Assembly: GCA_040902305.1 (NCBI GenBank)
Contig: JBBDXN010000106.1
Location: 37,575-101,574 of the forward strand
From: CAMLFJ01 sp040902305
GTDB taxonomy: Bacteria; Methylomirabilota; Methylomirabilia; Rokubacteriales; CSP1-6
Length of the DNA: 64,000 nt
Direction of reading: 5' to 3'
Part shown: piece after piece, positions 16,294 to 24,684 of the stretch
Position numbering within the stretch: position 1 is the stretch's first letter
Layout: the number at the start of each line of letters is the position of its first letter
The notes under the pieces: model-generated
Database searches by the model: none
What the model saw: the letters and a program-made list of their open reading frames with translations, nothing else
Told to the model about the DNA's origin: nothing
Translations under genes and position numbers: made by a program

Positions 16294-17749
16294 TGTTGTT
16301 GACAAGTGAAATGTCCGCTGGGTTTTGACAAGTGATCTGTCCGGTCAGACCCGGGGGCCGGTGGGGAGGCGGGGCCCGCGGCGGCGGCTCTGTTGGGGGA
16401 TATCCAGGTATGGCCGGCGGCGGGAACGTGGCTCCTGGGGCAAATGCGCGCGGGCGTTTTTGGGACGAGGGCCGTCGAGGGGTCGGCCCGTGGCATCGTA
16501 GTGGCCCAAGCACTGCGTGCCGCGCCAGACCGAGTGGCGGCCATCGAGGTGGCGGCGGACGGTGACGCGCAGCCGGGCGCACGTGCGGCGGCCGGGCTGC
16601 TTGGCCAGTTGCAAGGCCACGCCCTCGAGGCCGACGACATTGTCGAGGCCGACGGTGCGCTCGTCCTCGTGACAGAGGATGCCGTCGAGATCGGCGGCGC
16701 CGAGCGCGACGAAGGCCGGGGCCGGGTCCGTGGGCGGGCGGGTGAACTGGGTGTGGTAGTCCGGGATGAAGTGCTCCCGCAGATAGGCGTTGGCCGCATC
16801 GACCGTGGTGATGCCGGCCACGCGGAGCTCGTTGATGAGCCGGCCTTGCAGGGTGCGGTTGAGCCGCTCGCTGCGGCCGCGGGCCTGGGGCGAGTAGCTG
16901 GGGATGTGTTCGATGCCGAGTCGGCTGAGGGCGCGGCCGAGCTGCGTGGGGCGCGTGAGGTCGACCTTGCCACCGGCCGTGGGGGTGTAGAAGGCCCACC
17001 CGGCGCGATCGGTATAGAGGGCGATGGGCAAGCCGTGCACTTGAAAGACCGCCCACAAGGCGCGCATGACGGCCGCTGTAGTCTCGCCGGGCCAGAGCTG
17101 GGCGTAGAGCAGCTGCTTGGTGGCGTCGTCGAGGACGGCGATGAGGGTCTGCTGCTCGCCGGGGCGCCGGGCCAGCCAGGCATGCCGGCTGCCGTCCAGG
17201 TGCAGGAGCTCGCCGAAGCACGGGCGCGGCTCGCGGCGGCGGCGATGGCGGCCCCGGCGGCGGCCCTTGCGGACCAGGCCGGCCTCTTGGAGCGCGAGCT
17301 TGACGAAGCTGTAGGACAAGGTCACGCCGTGATCGCGCCGGGCGAGGTGGTGGAAGTGCCGCACGTTGAAGCCGGGGGCCCCGTCGCGGGGCCCGTAGCG
17401 CTCGCGGTACAGGCGCAGGAGGCGCTGGACCTCGGCGACGGGCGCGGTCCGCCGCGACGGGCGGCCGCGCCGGCGATCGTGCAGGCCGAGGACGCCCTGC
17501 TGCTCATAGCGGGCGCGCCAGCGGCGCAGGCTGCGCGTATGGATGCCGAGGATGTCGGCGCCTTGCAGCCATGTCAGCGTCCCCGCCAACACCCGACAGA
17601 TGACCTCCTGGACTTTCATGGCCCGCTCCACAGCGGCCGCGGCATAGAGCATGAGTGGCCCCCTCTCCACCCATGGCTGTATCCGGGCCGCCTCGAAAAG
17701 CGGACATTTCATTTGCTCTCGGGAGCGGACAGATCATGTGCTCCCTACA
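16294..17749 (-). mobile_element. IS1202/ISNCY-type insertion sequence (1456 bp)
   Basis: The element begins and ends with 26-bp imperfect inverted repeats that start TGT and end TGTCCGCT (18 of 26 match). Inside each end a second TGTCCG box follows, of the TGATCTGTCCG or TGAAATGTCCG type, as if the transposase binds two sites per end. A single transposase gene fills the element on the minus strand. A perfect 17-bp direct duplication flanks it. IS1202-type elements are known for unusually long target duplications, which agrees with the transposase family. Confidence 0.88.
16345..17652 (-). CDS. ISNCY/IS1202-family transposase
   Basis: This DDE transposase has an N-terminal helix-turn-helix (WLQGADILGIHTRSLRRW). 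The catalytic core shows LHLDGSRHAWL for the first Asp, YTDRAGWAF for the second, and SPQARGRSERLNRTLQ for the Glu. I favour the ATG at 17652 because a GAGAGGGG site precedes it; the frame is open back to 17712, but that would place the start in the inverted-repeat boxes. About 435 residues result. No frameshift is visible, so the copy may be active. Confidence 0.85.
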   Translation of the reverse strand: MLYAAAAVERAMKVQEVICRVLAGTLTWLQGADILGIHTRSLRRWRARYEQQGVLGLHDRRRGRPSRRTAPVAEVQRLLRLYRERYGPRDGAPGFNVRHFHHLARRDHGVTLSYSFVKLALQEAGLVRKGRRRGRHRRRREPRPCFGELLHLDGSRHAWLARRPGEQQTLIAVLDDATKQLLYAQLWPGETTAAVMRALWAVFQVHGLPIALYTDRAGWAFYTPTAGGKVDLTRPTQLGRALSRLGIEHIPSYSPQARGRSERLNRTLQGRLINELRVAGITTVDAANAYLREHFIPDYHTQFTRPPTDPAPAFVALGAADLDGILCHEDERTVGLDNVVGLEGVALQLAKQPGRRTCARLRVTVRRHLDGRHSVWRGTQCLGHYDATGRPLDGPRPKNARAHLPQEPRSRRRPYLDIPQQSRRRGPRLPTGPRV

Positions 17750-17766
17750 GTTCGCTGACCCGGCGG
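17750..17766. repeat. Right copy of 17-bp target-site duplication
   Basis: This is identical to 16277-16293 and directly adjoins the right end of the insertion sequence. Confidence 0.85.
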
Positions 17767-17811
17767 TTGTCCCGGCCGGGGCAAACGTGTAGCCTCGGGC
17801 CGGAGGACAGC

Positions 17812-18066
17812 GTCATCTTCGCACGACTCGGTTCCTGGCAGGGATCGACCGACGAGCTCGAGCGGTGGATCCAGCGCGCCCGGGAGCACGTCAAGCCCGC
17901 CATCCGGCAGGACGCCGGCCTCAAGGCGGCGTTCTGGCTCGTCGACCGCGAAGGCGGCAAGGGTCTGGAGGAAGCGCGGCGCCGGCGCCAGACCGCGACG
18001 TCGGCGGCTACCGGCGCCCAGGTGACGACGGACCGGTACGAGATCATCGATTCACTCGAGATGTAG
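17812..18066 (+). pseudogene. Damaged dimeric alpha/beta-barrel (ABM-like) protein
   Basis: The frame reads FARLGSWQGSTDELERWI, then REHVKPAIRQDAGLKAAFWL and VDREGGKG, followed by a helix and TTDRYEIIDS. It resembles small antibiotic-biosynthesis-monooxygenase-like barrels, but the strand and turn normally between DRE-GG-K and the last helix (a TLWES-type segment) are missing. A GGAGG site (17802-17806) is well spaced from a GTC codon at 17812 rather than a normal start, so the start also appears lost. The nearest in-frame start is a TTG at 17767, next to the IS. It is probably decaying. Confidence 0.5.
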
Positions 18067-18085
18067 TCACCCAAAGGAGGGGCGG

Positions 18086-18976
18086 ATGAAGTACGGCGTG
18101 GTACTTCCCATCTGGCAGCTCACGGTGGCGGAGGCGGAGTCGCTCGCGACGCGCGCGGAGGCGCTGGGGCTGGACGGCGTCTTCGTCCCCGACCACATCC
18201 TGGCCAAGCCCGCGACCACCCAACACTACGGTGGCCACTGGCCGGACCCCTTCGCGCTCCTCGCCTATCTCGCGGGGCGCACGCAGCGCATCAGCCTGGG
18301 CGCGAGCGTCATCGTGCTCCCCTACCGCAACCCGCTGGTCGCGGCCAAGTCCGCGGCCACCGTGGACCAGGCTTCGGGCGGGCGCTTCATCTTCGGCGTC
18401 GGGGTGGGCTGGGACGAGGCCGAGTTCGTGGATCTGCGGCTGCCGTTCCGCGAGCGGGGGCAGCTCAGCGACGACTACATCCGCGCGATCAAGGCCGCGT
18501 TCGCCGCGGACATCCCGCAGTACAGCGGCAAGTACGTGAGCTTCGCGGGCGCCACCTTCTCCCCGCGCCCGGTCCAGCGGCCGCACCCGCCGATCTGGGT
18601 CGGCGGCTCGCCCGGCGCGGTCTCCGGCCCCGCGGTGCGGCGCTGCGCCGAGCTGGGCGACGCCTGGCATCCCCTCGCGCTCGGCCTCGACGATATCGAG
18701 AAGGGCTACGCGACGCTGCGCGATTTGGCCGGCCGCACCGGACGGCGCGACACGCTCGGCCTGTCCCCGCGCAACGTGCTCGATCTGACCGACGCGGCGA
18801 AGGGCGCGGGCCGCGCCGCCTTCCAGGGCTCGGTGGCCGAGGTGGCCGCCGACGTCAAGCGGGTGCAGGGCATGGGCGCCGCCTGGATGACCTTCGACCT
18901 GCCGCGCGACGGCATCCCCGCGATGACGCGCGCGATGGAGCGGCTCGCGCGAGAGGTCAAGCCCGCGGCGGCGTGA
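18086..18976 (+). CDS. LLM-class (F420-dependent) oxidoreductase
   Basis: This 296-residue luciferase-like TIM-barrel flavin/F420 enzyme shows the typical PDHILAKP near residue 38, RISLGASVIVLPYRNP near residue 70, then GGRFIFGVGVGWDEAEF, and RPHPPIWVGG near residue 165. It should oxidise or reduce a small substrate with coenzyme F420 or FMN. An AAAGGAGG site precedes the ATG. The next gene starts on GTG overlapping its stop, so they form an operon. Confidence 0.88.
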   Translation: MKYGVVLPIWQLTVAEAESLATRAEALGLDGVFVPDHILAKPATTQHYGGHWPDPFALLAYLAGRTQRISLGASVIVLPYRNPLVAAKSAATVDQASGGRFIFGVGVGWDEAEFVDLRLPFRERGQLSDDYIRAIKAAFAADIPQYSGKYVSFAGATFSPRPVQRPHPPIWVGGSPGAVSGPAVRRCAELGDAWHPLALGLDDIEKGYATLRDLAGRTGRRDTLGLSPRNVLDLTDAAKGAGRAAFQGSVAEVAADVKRVQGMGAAWMTFDLPRDGIPAMTRAMERLAREVKPAAA

Positions 18977-19557
18977 CCCCGATCCGCGACGCGCGCCCCG
19001 CCGACCGCGCGGCCATCGAGGCGGTGACCCTGGCCGCCTACGAGCAGTACGCCGGCGTGCTCCCGCCGCCGCTCTGGGCCATGTACCGCCAGAGCATCCG
19101 GGCGACGCTGGCCGACGTGCGGCCGGCAGCGCAGATCGTCGCCGAGGACGGCGGCGCGCTGGCCGGCACCGTGCTGCTCTTTCCCGCGGGCGCGGTCATG
19201 GGCAATCCGGGCGGCACGCGCATCACGCTCGAGTGGCCGGAGGTGCGCCTTCTCGCGGTGGCGCCGTCGGCGCGGGGTCAGGGCGTGGGCCGGCGGCTCA
19301 TGGAGGAGTGCATCCGGCGGGCGACGGCGGCCCGCGCGCCCATGCTGACGCTCCATACCGCGGACATCATGAGCGTGGCCATGCGGCTCTACGAGCGGAT
19401 GGGATTCGAGCGGGCGGCGGAGCTGGACATCTGGCCCGCGCCGGGAATCCTGGCGAAGGGCTACAAGATGCCCCTCACCACCGGGCCCCTCACCACCGGG
19501 CCCCTCACCACCGGGCCCCTCACCCTGCCCTCTCCCCAGAGGGGAGAGGGTGGATGA
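18973..19557 (+). CDS. GNAT N-acetyltransferase with repeat-derived C-terminal tail
   Basis: This 194-residue protein has a GNAT core with VRLLAVAPSARGQGVGRRLM (the acetyl-CoA loop, RGQGVG) near residue 92 and MRLYERMGFERAAEL near residue 138. The natural protein seems to end near GYKMP; the final 28 or so residues (PLTTG three times, then LTLPSPQRGEGG) are encoded by a palindromic repeat that also supplies the stop. The start GTG overlaps the LLM gene (GTGA). Confidence 0.82.
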   Translation: MTPIRDARPADRAAIEAVTLAAYEQYAGVLPPPLWAMYRQSIRATLADVRPAAQIVAEDGGALAGTVLLFPAGAVMGNPGGTRITLEWPEVRLLAVAPSARGQGVGRRLMEECIRRATAARAPMLTLHTADIMSVAMRLYERMGFERAAELDIWPAPGILAKGYKMPLTTGPLTTGPLTTGPLTLPSPQRGEGG

Positions 19558-19613
19558 AGAGGGTGGATCGGGAGAACCCTCGCCCCCGCAGGGGGAGAGG
19601 GCAGGGTGAGGGG
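19471..19613. repeat. Palindromic REP-like element with triplicated left edge
   Basis: CCCCTCACCACCGGG is repeated exactly three times (19471, 19486, 19501) and is followed by CCTCACCCTGCCCTCTCC, a centre, and the complementary GGGCAGGGTGAGGGG at 19600-19613. The first half is translated as the C-terminus of the GNAT protein. It lies between convergent genes. Confidence 0.85.
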
Positions 19614-19622
19614 CCGGCTGGG

Positions 19623-20435
19623 CTACCTCGGCCGGAGATTGCCGAAATCGTAGGGGGGTGGCGTCAGCAGGATCAGGCGGTCGACGCCGACGCGCTCTAG
19701 ACGGGCGCGCTCGGCCGTGTCCGGGCGAAGCCAGCGCTCGCCCAAGCTGGCGAACACGCTCAGGCTGAAGCGCGCGGGATCGCCGCCCGCCGCGGCGTGG
19801 GCCTCGCGCGCCACCCGGGCCAAGTCGGCGAGGTTCGGATGCATGGCCTGGGTGTTGAAGCCGTCGCCGTGGCGCCCCGCGATGCCGGCCATCCGCGGGC
19901 CGAAGCCGGCGATGAGGATGGGCGGCGGCGGGTCCGGCCGCAGATAGCCCGACGGCCGATCGAGCCGGAACTGCGTACCCGAGAAGCTCGACGCATCGCC
20001 CGTCCAGAGCCGGCGGAGCACCTGCACGGTCTCGGCGACGCGCTCGGCGCGCACGCGGTCCGACGCCACCTCCATCCCGAGCGCCTCCTGCTCGCGCGCG
20101 TAGGACATCGACCGCGTCGCGCCGGCGCCGAGGCCGAGCAGCAGGCGCCCGCCGGAGACCTGCTGGAGCGTGGCCGCCATGTTCGCGAGCAGGCCGGGAT
20201 GCCGCAGACCGGTGTTGAGCACGAGGGGCCCCAGGGTGAGCCGGCGCGTGACCTCGGCGAGCGCGGTGAGCGTCGTCCACGCCTCGGGGACGCCGGCCTC
20301 CGCCCGCTCGTCGGGATCGCGCAGGTGATCCCACGTCCAGAGCCCGTCGAAGCCGGCTTCCTCGGCGGCGAGCGCGGCCGCGCGCATCTGGGCGTAGCGG
20401 GCGCCGACCGGGATCAGGAGGACGTCGATCTTCAT
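19623..20435 (-). CDS. LLM-class (F420-dependent) oxidoreductase
   Basis: This 270-residue luciferase-like enzyme is distinct in sequence from the one at 18086. Motifs include GFDGLWTWDHLRDP near residue 30, TLGPLVLNTGLRHPGLLA near residue 65, GGRLLLGLGAGATRSM near residue 95 and a C-terminal LTPPPYDFGNLRP. The ATG at 20435 sits behind a CGGAGG site; the open frame upstream lies in repeat DNA and is not credible as coding. It faces the GNAT gene convergently. Confidence 0.85.
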   Translation of the reverse strand: MKIDVLLIPVGARYAQMRAAALAAEEAGFDGLWTWDHLRDPDERAEAGVPEAWTTLTALAEVTRRLTLGPLVLNTGLRHPGLLANMAATLQQVSGGRLLLGLGAGATRSMSYAREQEALGMEVASDRVRAERVAETVQVLRRLWTGDASSFSGTQFRLDRPSGYLRPDPPPPILIAGFGPRMAGIAGRHGDGFNTQAMHPNLADLARVAREAHAAAGGDPARFSLSVFASLGERWLRPDTAERARLERVGVDRLILLTPPPYDFGNLRPR

Positions 20436-20454
20436 GCGGGCCTCCGAGCATGGG

Positions 20455-20505
20455 CCCCTCACCTCCGGGCCCCTCACCCTGCCCTCTCCCCAGAGGGGAG
20501 AGGGG
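20455..20505. repeat. Palindromic REP-like element (short copy)
   Basis: A CCCCTCACCTCCGGG unit is followed by CCCTCACCCTGCCCTCTCCC and a short complementary AGGGGAGAGGGG. It sits between the tandem minus-strand LLM and HlyD genes. Confidence 0.8.
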
Positions 20506-20514
20506 TTTCGAGGA

Positions 20515-21837
20515 TCAGCGGATGGAGATGATCGGGACGGCGGACATGCCCGGGACGAGGAGGTGCTGGGTGTTCTCGCCGGGCTCGAACACGAGCTTCA
20601 CCGGCACGCGCTGCACCACCTTCACGAAATTGCCGGTGGCGTTCTCGGGCGGCAGCAGCGAGAACACCGCGCCGGAGCCGGCCTGGATCGAATCCACGCG
20701 CGCCTTGAAGATCTTGTCCGGGTAGGTGTCCACCGTCACGGTGGCGCGCTGACCCGGGCGCACGTGGGTCAGCTCGGTCTCCTTGTAGTTGGCCACCACC
20801 CAGACGTCGTCGAGGTCCACCACCGCGAGGAGCGCCTGCCCGGGCACCAGCACCTGCCCCACTTCCACCGTCTTCTTGCTCACGCGGCCGGCCATCGGCG
20901 ACCGGATCGTGCAGTAGGCCAGGTTCAGCTCCGCCTGCTGCAGGTTGGCGAGGGCCTGCGCGAGCCGGCCCTGCCCTGCCTCCACCTGGGCCTGGCGCTG
21001 CCGCACCTGCTGGCGCTGGCTCCGCGCGTTCTCGAGCGAGGCGCGGCTCTCGTCCACCCGGCGCACCGACTGCGCGATGGCGGCCTGCTGGGTGCGCAGG
21101 GAGGCCTCGACCTGGGCGACCTCGCTGCGCGCCTGATCGAGCCGCTTGCGGGCCGCGTCGAGCGCGGCCTCCGCGGTCTTGAACGCGGCCTCCGCGTGAT
21201 CCCACTCCTGCTGGGCCACGAGATGCGCCTTCACGAGCGCGGCCATGCGGTCGCGATCGCCGCGGCGAAGCTCGTACTCGGCCTGCGCCGAGCGCACCGC
21301 CGCGTCGGCCGCCGCCACCGCCGCCTGCTTGGCCAGGACCTGGCCGCGGCGCTCTTCCAGATCGTGGCGCGCCATCTCGGTGCCGTGCCGGGAGGCCCCG
21401 AGCGCGGCGTCGGCCTGCCGGACGAGGCTGCGGGTGGATTCATCGGTCAGCGGCACGCCGGCCAGCGCGGTCTCCAGATCGCCCTTCGCGCTCGCGACGG
21501 CGGCGCGCGCCTGCGCCACCGCCACCTCGAAGTCGCGCGGATCGAGGCGGGCCAGCACCTGGTCCGCCTTCACGTCCTGGTTGTCGCTGACGAGCACCTC
21601 GACGACGATGCCGGGAATGCGCGCGCTCATCGGCGCGATGTGGGCGGTGATGTAGGCGTCGTCCGTCGAGATGTGATGGCGCCAGTAGTACCAGAGATAG
21701 CCGCCGTAGGCCGCGGCCGCGAGAACGCCCACGACGCAGGCCACGAGCAGGTAGCGGCGCCGCGGGGGCCCGTCCTGATAGGTCGAGAACCGAGCGCGCA
21801 GCCGCCCGGAGATTCCCTCCTGGTCCAGGTCGGTCAT
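20515..21837 (-). CDS. HlyD/EmrA-type membrane-fusion protein
   Basis: This 440-residue periplasmic adaptor has one N-terminal helix (LLVACVVGVLAAAAYGGYLW near residue 29), a first lipoyl half, a long alternating-charge coiled coil (about residues 90-300, Q/A/R-rich heptads), then the second lipoyl half and beta-barrel with GRVSKKTVEVGQVLVPGQ and RPGQRATVTVDTYPD. It should link an inner-membrane exporter to an outer-membrane channel. It is divergent from a DHA2 exporter at 21884, with which it would form an EmrAB-like drug efflux pair. Confidence 0.9.
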   Translation of the reverse strand: MTDLDQEGISGRLRARFSTYQDGPPRRRYLLVACVVGVLAAAAYGGYLWYYWRHHISTDDAYITAHIAPMSARIPGIVVEVLVSDNQDVKADQVLARLDPRDFEVAVAQARAAVASAKGDLETALAGVPLTDESTRSLVRQADAALGASRHGTEMARHDLEERRGQVLAKQAAVAAADAAVRSAQAEYELRRGDRDRMAALVKAHLVAQQEWDHAEAAFKTAEAALDAARKRLDQARSEVAQVEASLRTQQAAIAQSVRRVDESRASLENARSQRQQVRQRQAQVEAGQGRLAQALANLQQAELNLAYCTIRSPMAGRVSKKTVEVGQVLVPGQALLAVVDLDDVWVVANYKETELTHVRPGQRATVTVDTYPDKIFKARVDSIQAGSGAVFSLLPPENATGNFVKVVQRVPVKLVFEPGENTQHLLVPGMSAVPIISIR

Positions 21838-21849
21838 TGGATTCGCGCT

Positions 21850-21855
21850 TATAAT
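21850..21855 (+). promoter_or_regulatory. Candidate -10 box in the emrA/emrB-type divergent region
   Basis: A perfect TATAAT lies 29 bases before the exporter start at 21884. No convincing -35 is seen 16-18 bp upstream. Its position argues against the ATG at 21854, which would fall in the -10 box itself. Confidence 0.4.
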
Positions 21856-21883
21856 GGCGGGCAGCCCCGAACCCGTCAAGCGC

Positions 21884-23482
21884 ATGGCAGACGAGAACCC
21901 GCCCCCCGCTCCTCCCGACGCCGCGGCCGAGTGGAGGCCGCGCTCGAGCCCGGTCCTCATCGCGATCTCGGTAATGCTCGGCACCTTCATGGAGGTGCTC
22001 GACACCTCGGTGGCGAACGTGGCGCTGCCTCACATCGCGGGCAGCCTCTCCGCCACTCCCGAGCAGGCCACCTGGGTCCTCACGAGCTATCTCATCTCGA
22101 ACGCGATCGTGCTCCCGGTCAGCGCGTGGCTCAGCGCGGTGTTCGGCCGTAAGCGGTTCCTGCTCACGTGCATCGGGATCTTCACGCTCGCCTCCGCCGC
22201 GTGCGGGGCCGCGACCAGCCTCGGCCTCCTGATCTTCGCGCGCGTGGTGCAGGGCATCGGCGGCGGCGCGCTCCAGCCGATCGCGCAGGCCATCCTGCTG
22301 GAGAGCTTCGCGCCGGCGCGGCGCGGCCGCGCGATGGCCGCCTACTCGATGGGCGTGATCGTGGCGCCGATCCTGGGCCCGACGCTCGGCGGCTGGATCA
22401 CCGACAGCTATTCCTGGCGCTGGATCTTCTACATCAACCTGCCGGTCGGCTTCCTGGCCCTCGTGATGACGCAGACCTTCATCGAGGACCCGCCGTACCT
22501 GCAGCGCGCCGTCCTGCGCCGCATCGACTACTGGGGCCTCGCCTTCATGGCGGTCTCGCTGGCCACCCTCCAGGTCGTGCTCGACAAGGGCCAGCAGGAC
22601 GACTGGCTCGCCGCGGTGTGGATCCGCTGGGCCCTCACCCTCTCCGCCGCGGCGATGGTGGCCTTCGTCGTGCGCGAGCTGGTGACCGACGAGCCGATCG
22701 TCAACCTGCGCATCCTGGGCGACCGCAACTTCGCGATCGGCACCGTCCTGATCACCGCGATGGGCATCGTGCTCTACGCCACGACCGCCCTGCTCCCGCT
22801 CTTTCTCCAGACGCTGCTCGGCTACCCCGCGCTGGAGGCCGGGCTCGCGATCAGCCCGCGCGGTCTCGGCGCCCTGCTGGCCGCCATCGTGGCGGGGCGG
22901 CTCATCGGCATCGTGGACTCGCGCCTGTTGACCGCGGCCGGCTTCGGCCTGCTCGCGATGTCCGGGATCTGGATGAGCCGGCTCACCTTCGACGTGGCGT
23001 GGTCGAACATCGCGTCCGTGACCTTCCTGAACGGCCTCGCCAACCCCCTCATCTTCATCGCGCTCTCCACCATGTCCTTCGCGACCCTCCGGCGCGACCA
23101 GATGGGCGGCGCCACCGGCATCTACAACCTGATGCGCAATCTGGGCGGCAGCTTCGGCATCTCGATGGCCACCACGCTCCTGTCCCGGCGGGCGCAGGTG
23201 CACCAGAACATCCTGGTCGCGAACATGACGCCCTATGACCCGGTGTTCCAGCAGCGGCTGGACGCGCTCCGCCGGGTGCTGACTCCGAAGGTGGGGCCGA
23301 CCGTGGCCGCGCAGCAGGCGCTCGGCATCCTCTACAAGACGCTGGTGGCGCAGGCCACCCTGCTGGCCTTCGTGGACAACTTCCGGCTGATGACGGTGCT
23401 GGCGGCGTGCAGCATTCCGCTCGCGCTGCTCCTCAAGCGGGTGCGGGTGCGGCCCTCACCGGGGGCGCCCGGGGGGCATTGA
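21884..23482 (+). CDS. MFS exporter of the DHA2/EmrB family (14 helices)
   Basis: This 532-residue drug:H+ antiporter-like protein shows the DHA2 N-terminus VMLGTFMEVLDTSVANVALP, motif A-like SAVFGRKRFLL, motif C GVIVAPILGPTLGGW, and NLPVGFLAL. About 14 helices are predicted. With the divergent HlyD protein it would export hydrophobic toxicants. I take the ATG at 21884 because the earlier one overlaps the -10 box. Confidence 0.9.
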   Translation: MADENPPPAPPDAAAEWRPRSSPVLIAISVMLGTFMEVLDTSVANVALPHIAGSLSATPEQATWVLTSYLISNAIVLPVSAWLSAVFGRKRFLLTCIGIFTLASAACGAATSLGLLIFARVVQGIGGGALQPIAQAILLESFAPARRGRAMAAYSMGVIVAPILGPTLGGWITDSYSWRWIFYINLPVGFLALVMTQTFIEDPPYLQRAVLRRIDYWGLAFMAVSLATLQVVLDKGQQDDWLAAVWIRWALTLSAAAMVAFVVRELVTDEPIVNLRILGDRNFAIGTVLITAMGIVLYATTALLPLFLQTLLGYPALEAGLAISPRGLGALLAAIVAGRLIGIVDSRLLTAAGFGLLAMSGIWMSRLTFDVAWSNIASVTFLNGLANPLIFIALSTMSFATLRRDQMGGATGIYNLMRNLGGSFGISMATTLLSRRAQVHQNILVANMTPYDPVFQQRLDALRRVLTPKVGPTVAAQQALGILYKTLVAQATLLAFVDNFRLMTVLAACSIPLALLLKRVRVRPSPGAPGGH

Positions 23483-23493
23483 GAAGAGACCCA

Positions 23494-23736
23494 CCCCTCA
23501 CCCTGCCCTCTCCCCTGAGGGGAGAGGGTGGATCGAAGCCCTTCCCCCCAGGGTAGACGATGCCAGGATGGATCGAAGCCCTTCCTCCCAGGGTGGACGA
23601 TGCCAGGATGGATCGAAGCCCTTCCCCCAGCGTGGACGATGCCAGGGTGGATCGAAGCCCTTCCCCCCAGGGTGGGCAGGGCAGGGTGGATCAGAGAACC
23701 CTCGCCCCCGAAGGGGGAGAGGGCAGGGTGAGGGGG
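23494..23736. repeat. Palindromic REP-like element with 39-40 bp tandem repeats
   Basis: The left arm CCTCACCCTGCCCTCTCC is followed by units beginning TGGATCGAAGCCCTTCC at 23529, 23569, 23609 and 23648, a variant unit at 23687, and the right arm GGGCAGGGTGAGGGGG. The central unit differs in sequence from that at 2361, so each copy has expanded its own core. It lies between convergent genes. Confidence 0.85.
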
Positions 23737-23739
23737 CGG

Positions 23740-24570
23740 CTACTTGGGGGTCTCGAACTTGGAGAAGGTGGCGAGCGCGCTGAGCGATTGCACGCCCTCG
23801 CGGCGCTCGGTGCCCATGACCCAGGTCGGGAAGGACTTCACGCCGGCCTTCTCGCACAGATCGGGACGGCCGTTGACCCCGTCCTTCGCGCATTCCACGT
23901 AGGGCACGTCCTTGGCCGCGTCGCCGAAGAGCACCTTCTGGTCGGTGCAGTGCGGGCACCAGTAGGCGCCGTACATCACCGCGCCCTGCTCGCGCAGGTG
24001 CCGCGCCAGCGCGCCCTCGAAGCCGGCGCTGCCGACCGGCACCGCGAAGACGAAGGCGGCGCTGAGCGGCACCAGCACCGCCGCGGCCAGCGCGCCGGGC
24101 AGGAACGCCGCGAGCTTGCGCCGGCGGCCCGGCGCAACGGCGCGGCGCCGGAGCAGCACGACCAGGATGGCCACCGTGATCCCGGCCGAGGCGAGGCAAT
24201 AGACGCAGGTGGCGTGGATGACGAAGACCGAGAGCGCGGTGAGGTAGAGCGAGAAGCCGACGGCGCCCGCGGCCAGGTAGAACGCCCACGTCCAGCGCGA
24301 CGCGGTGAGCCCGAGAGCGGCCAGCGTGACGACGGCCGCGTAGAGCAGCACGCCCCACAGCGCGGTCGGCACCCCCAGAAGCGTGCCGTAGCGGCTCGAC
24401 TGCACGATGTCGCAGCCGCTGCCCGACACGCAGAAGGCGGTGTTGCCGCCCATCCACTTGAGCCCGGTGAGATAGGCCGCGATCGCGAAGCCGGCGGCGG
24501 CCAGCCCGAGGACCAGGAAGTCGGGGCGCGCGGGGACCGCGGCGGCAACCTCGCGCTTTCGTGCGGCCAT
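23740..24570 (-). CDS. VKOR-thioredoxin fusion (disulfide-forming membrane enzyme)
   Basis: This 276-residue protein has a four-to-five-helix vitamin K epoxide reductase domain with CVSGSGCDIVQSSRYGTLLG near residue 48 and the active-site CVYC near residue 120, followed by a thioredoxin-like domain with YWCPHC near residue 200. Such fusions oxidise quinones and pass disulfides to secreted proteins, replacing DsbB/DsbA. The ATG at 24570 gives a proper N-terminal cytoplasmic stretch before the first helix. Confidence 0.9.
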   Translation of the reverse strand: MAARKREVAAAVPARPDFLVLGLAAAGFAIAAYLTGLKWMGGNTAFCVSGSGCDIVQSSRYGTLLGVPTALWGVLLYAAVVTLAALGLTASRWTWAFYLAAGAVGFSLYLTALSVFVIHATCVYCLASAGITVAILVVLLRRRAVAPGRRRKLAAFLPGALAAAVLVPLSAAFVFAVPVGSAGFEGALARHLREQGAVMYGAYWCPHCTDQKVLFGDAAKDVPYVECAKDGVNGRPDLCEKAGVKSFPTWVMGTERREGVQSLSALATFSKFETPK

Positions 24571-24622
24571 ACGGCCCCCACAGTACCACAGGGGTCCGCG
24601 GTCGCCCCGGTCGCGGCCCTGG

Positions 24623-24652
24623 TTGCGCCGGCCCACGCCGGGGCGCTACGCT
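24623..24652 (+). promoter_or_regulatory. Candidate promoter for the acyl-CoA dehydrogenase
   Basis: TTGCGC (24623-24628) and TACGCT (24647-24652) are separated by 18 bp and lie about 33 bases before the GTG start. The match is moderate. Confidence 0.3.
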
Positions 24653-24684
24653 AGCGGCACCCTAGCGCCCAGGAGGATCACCCA

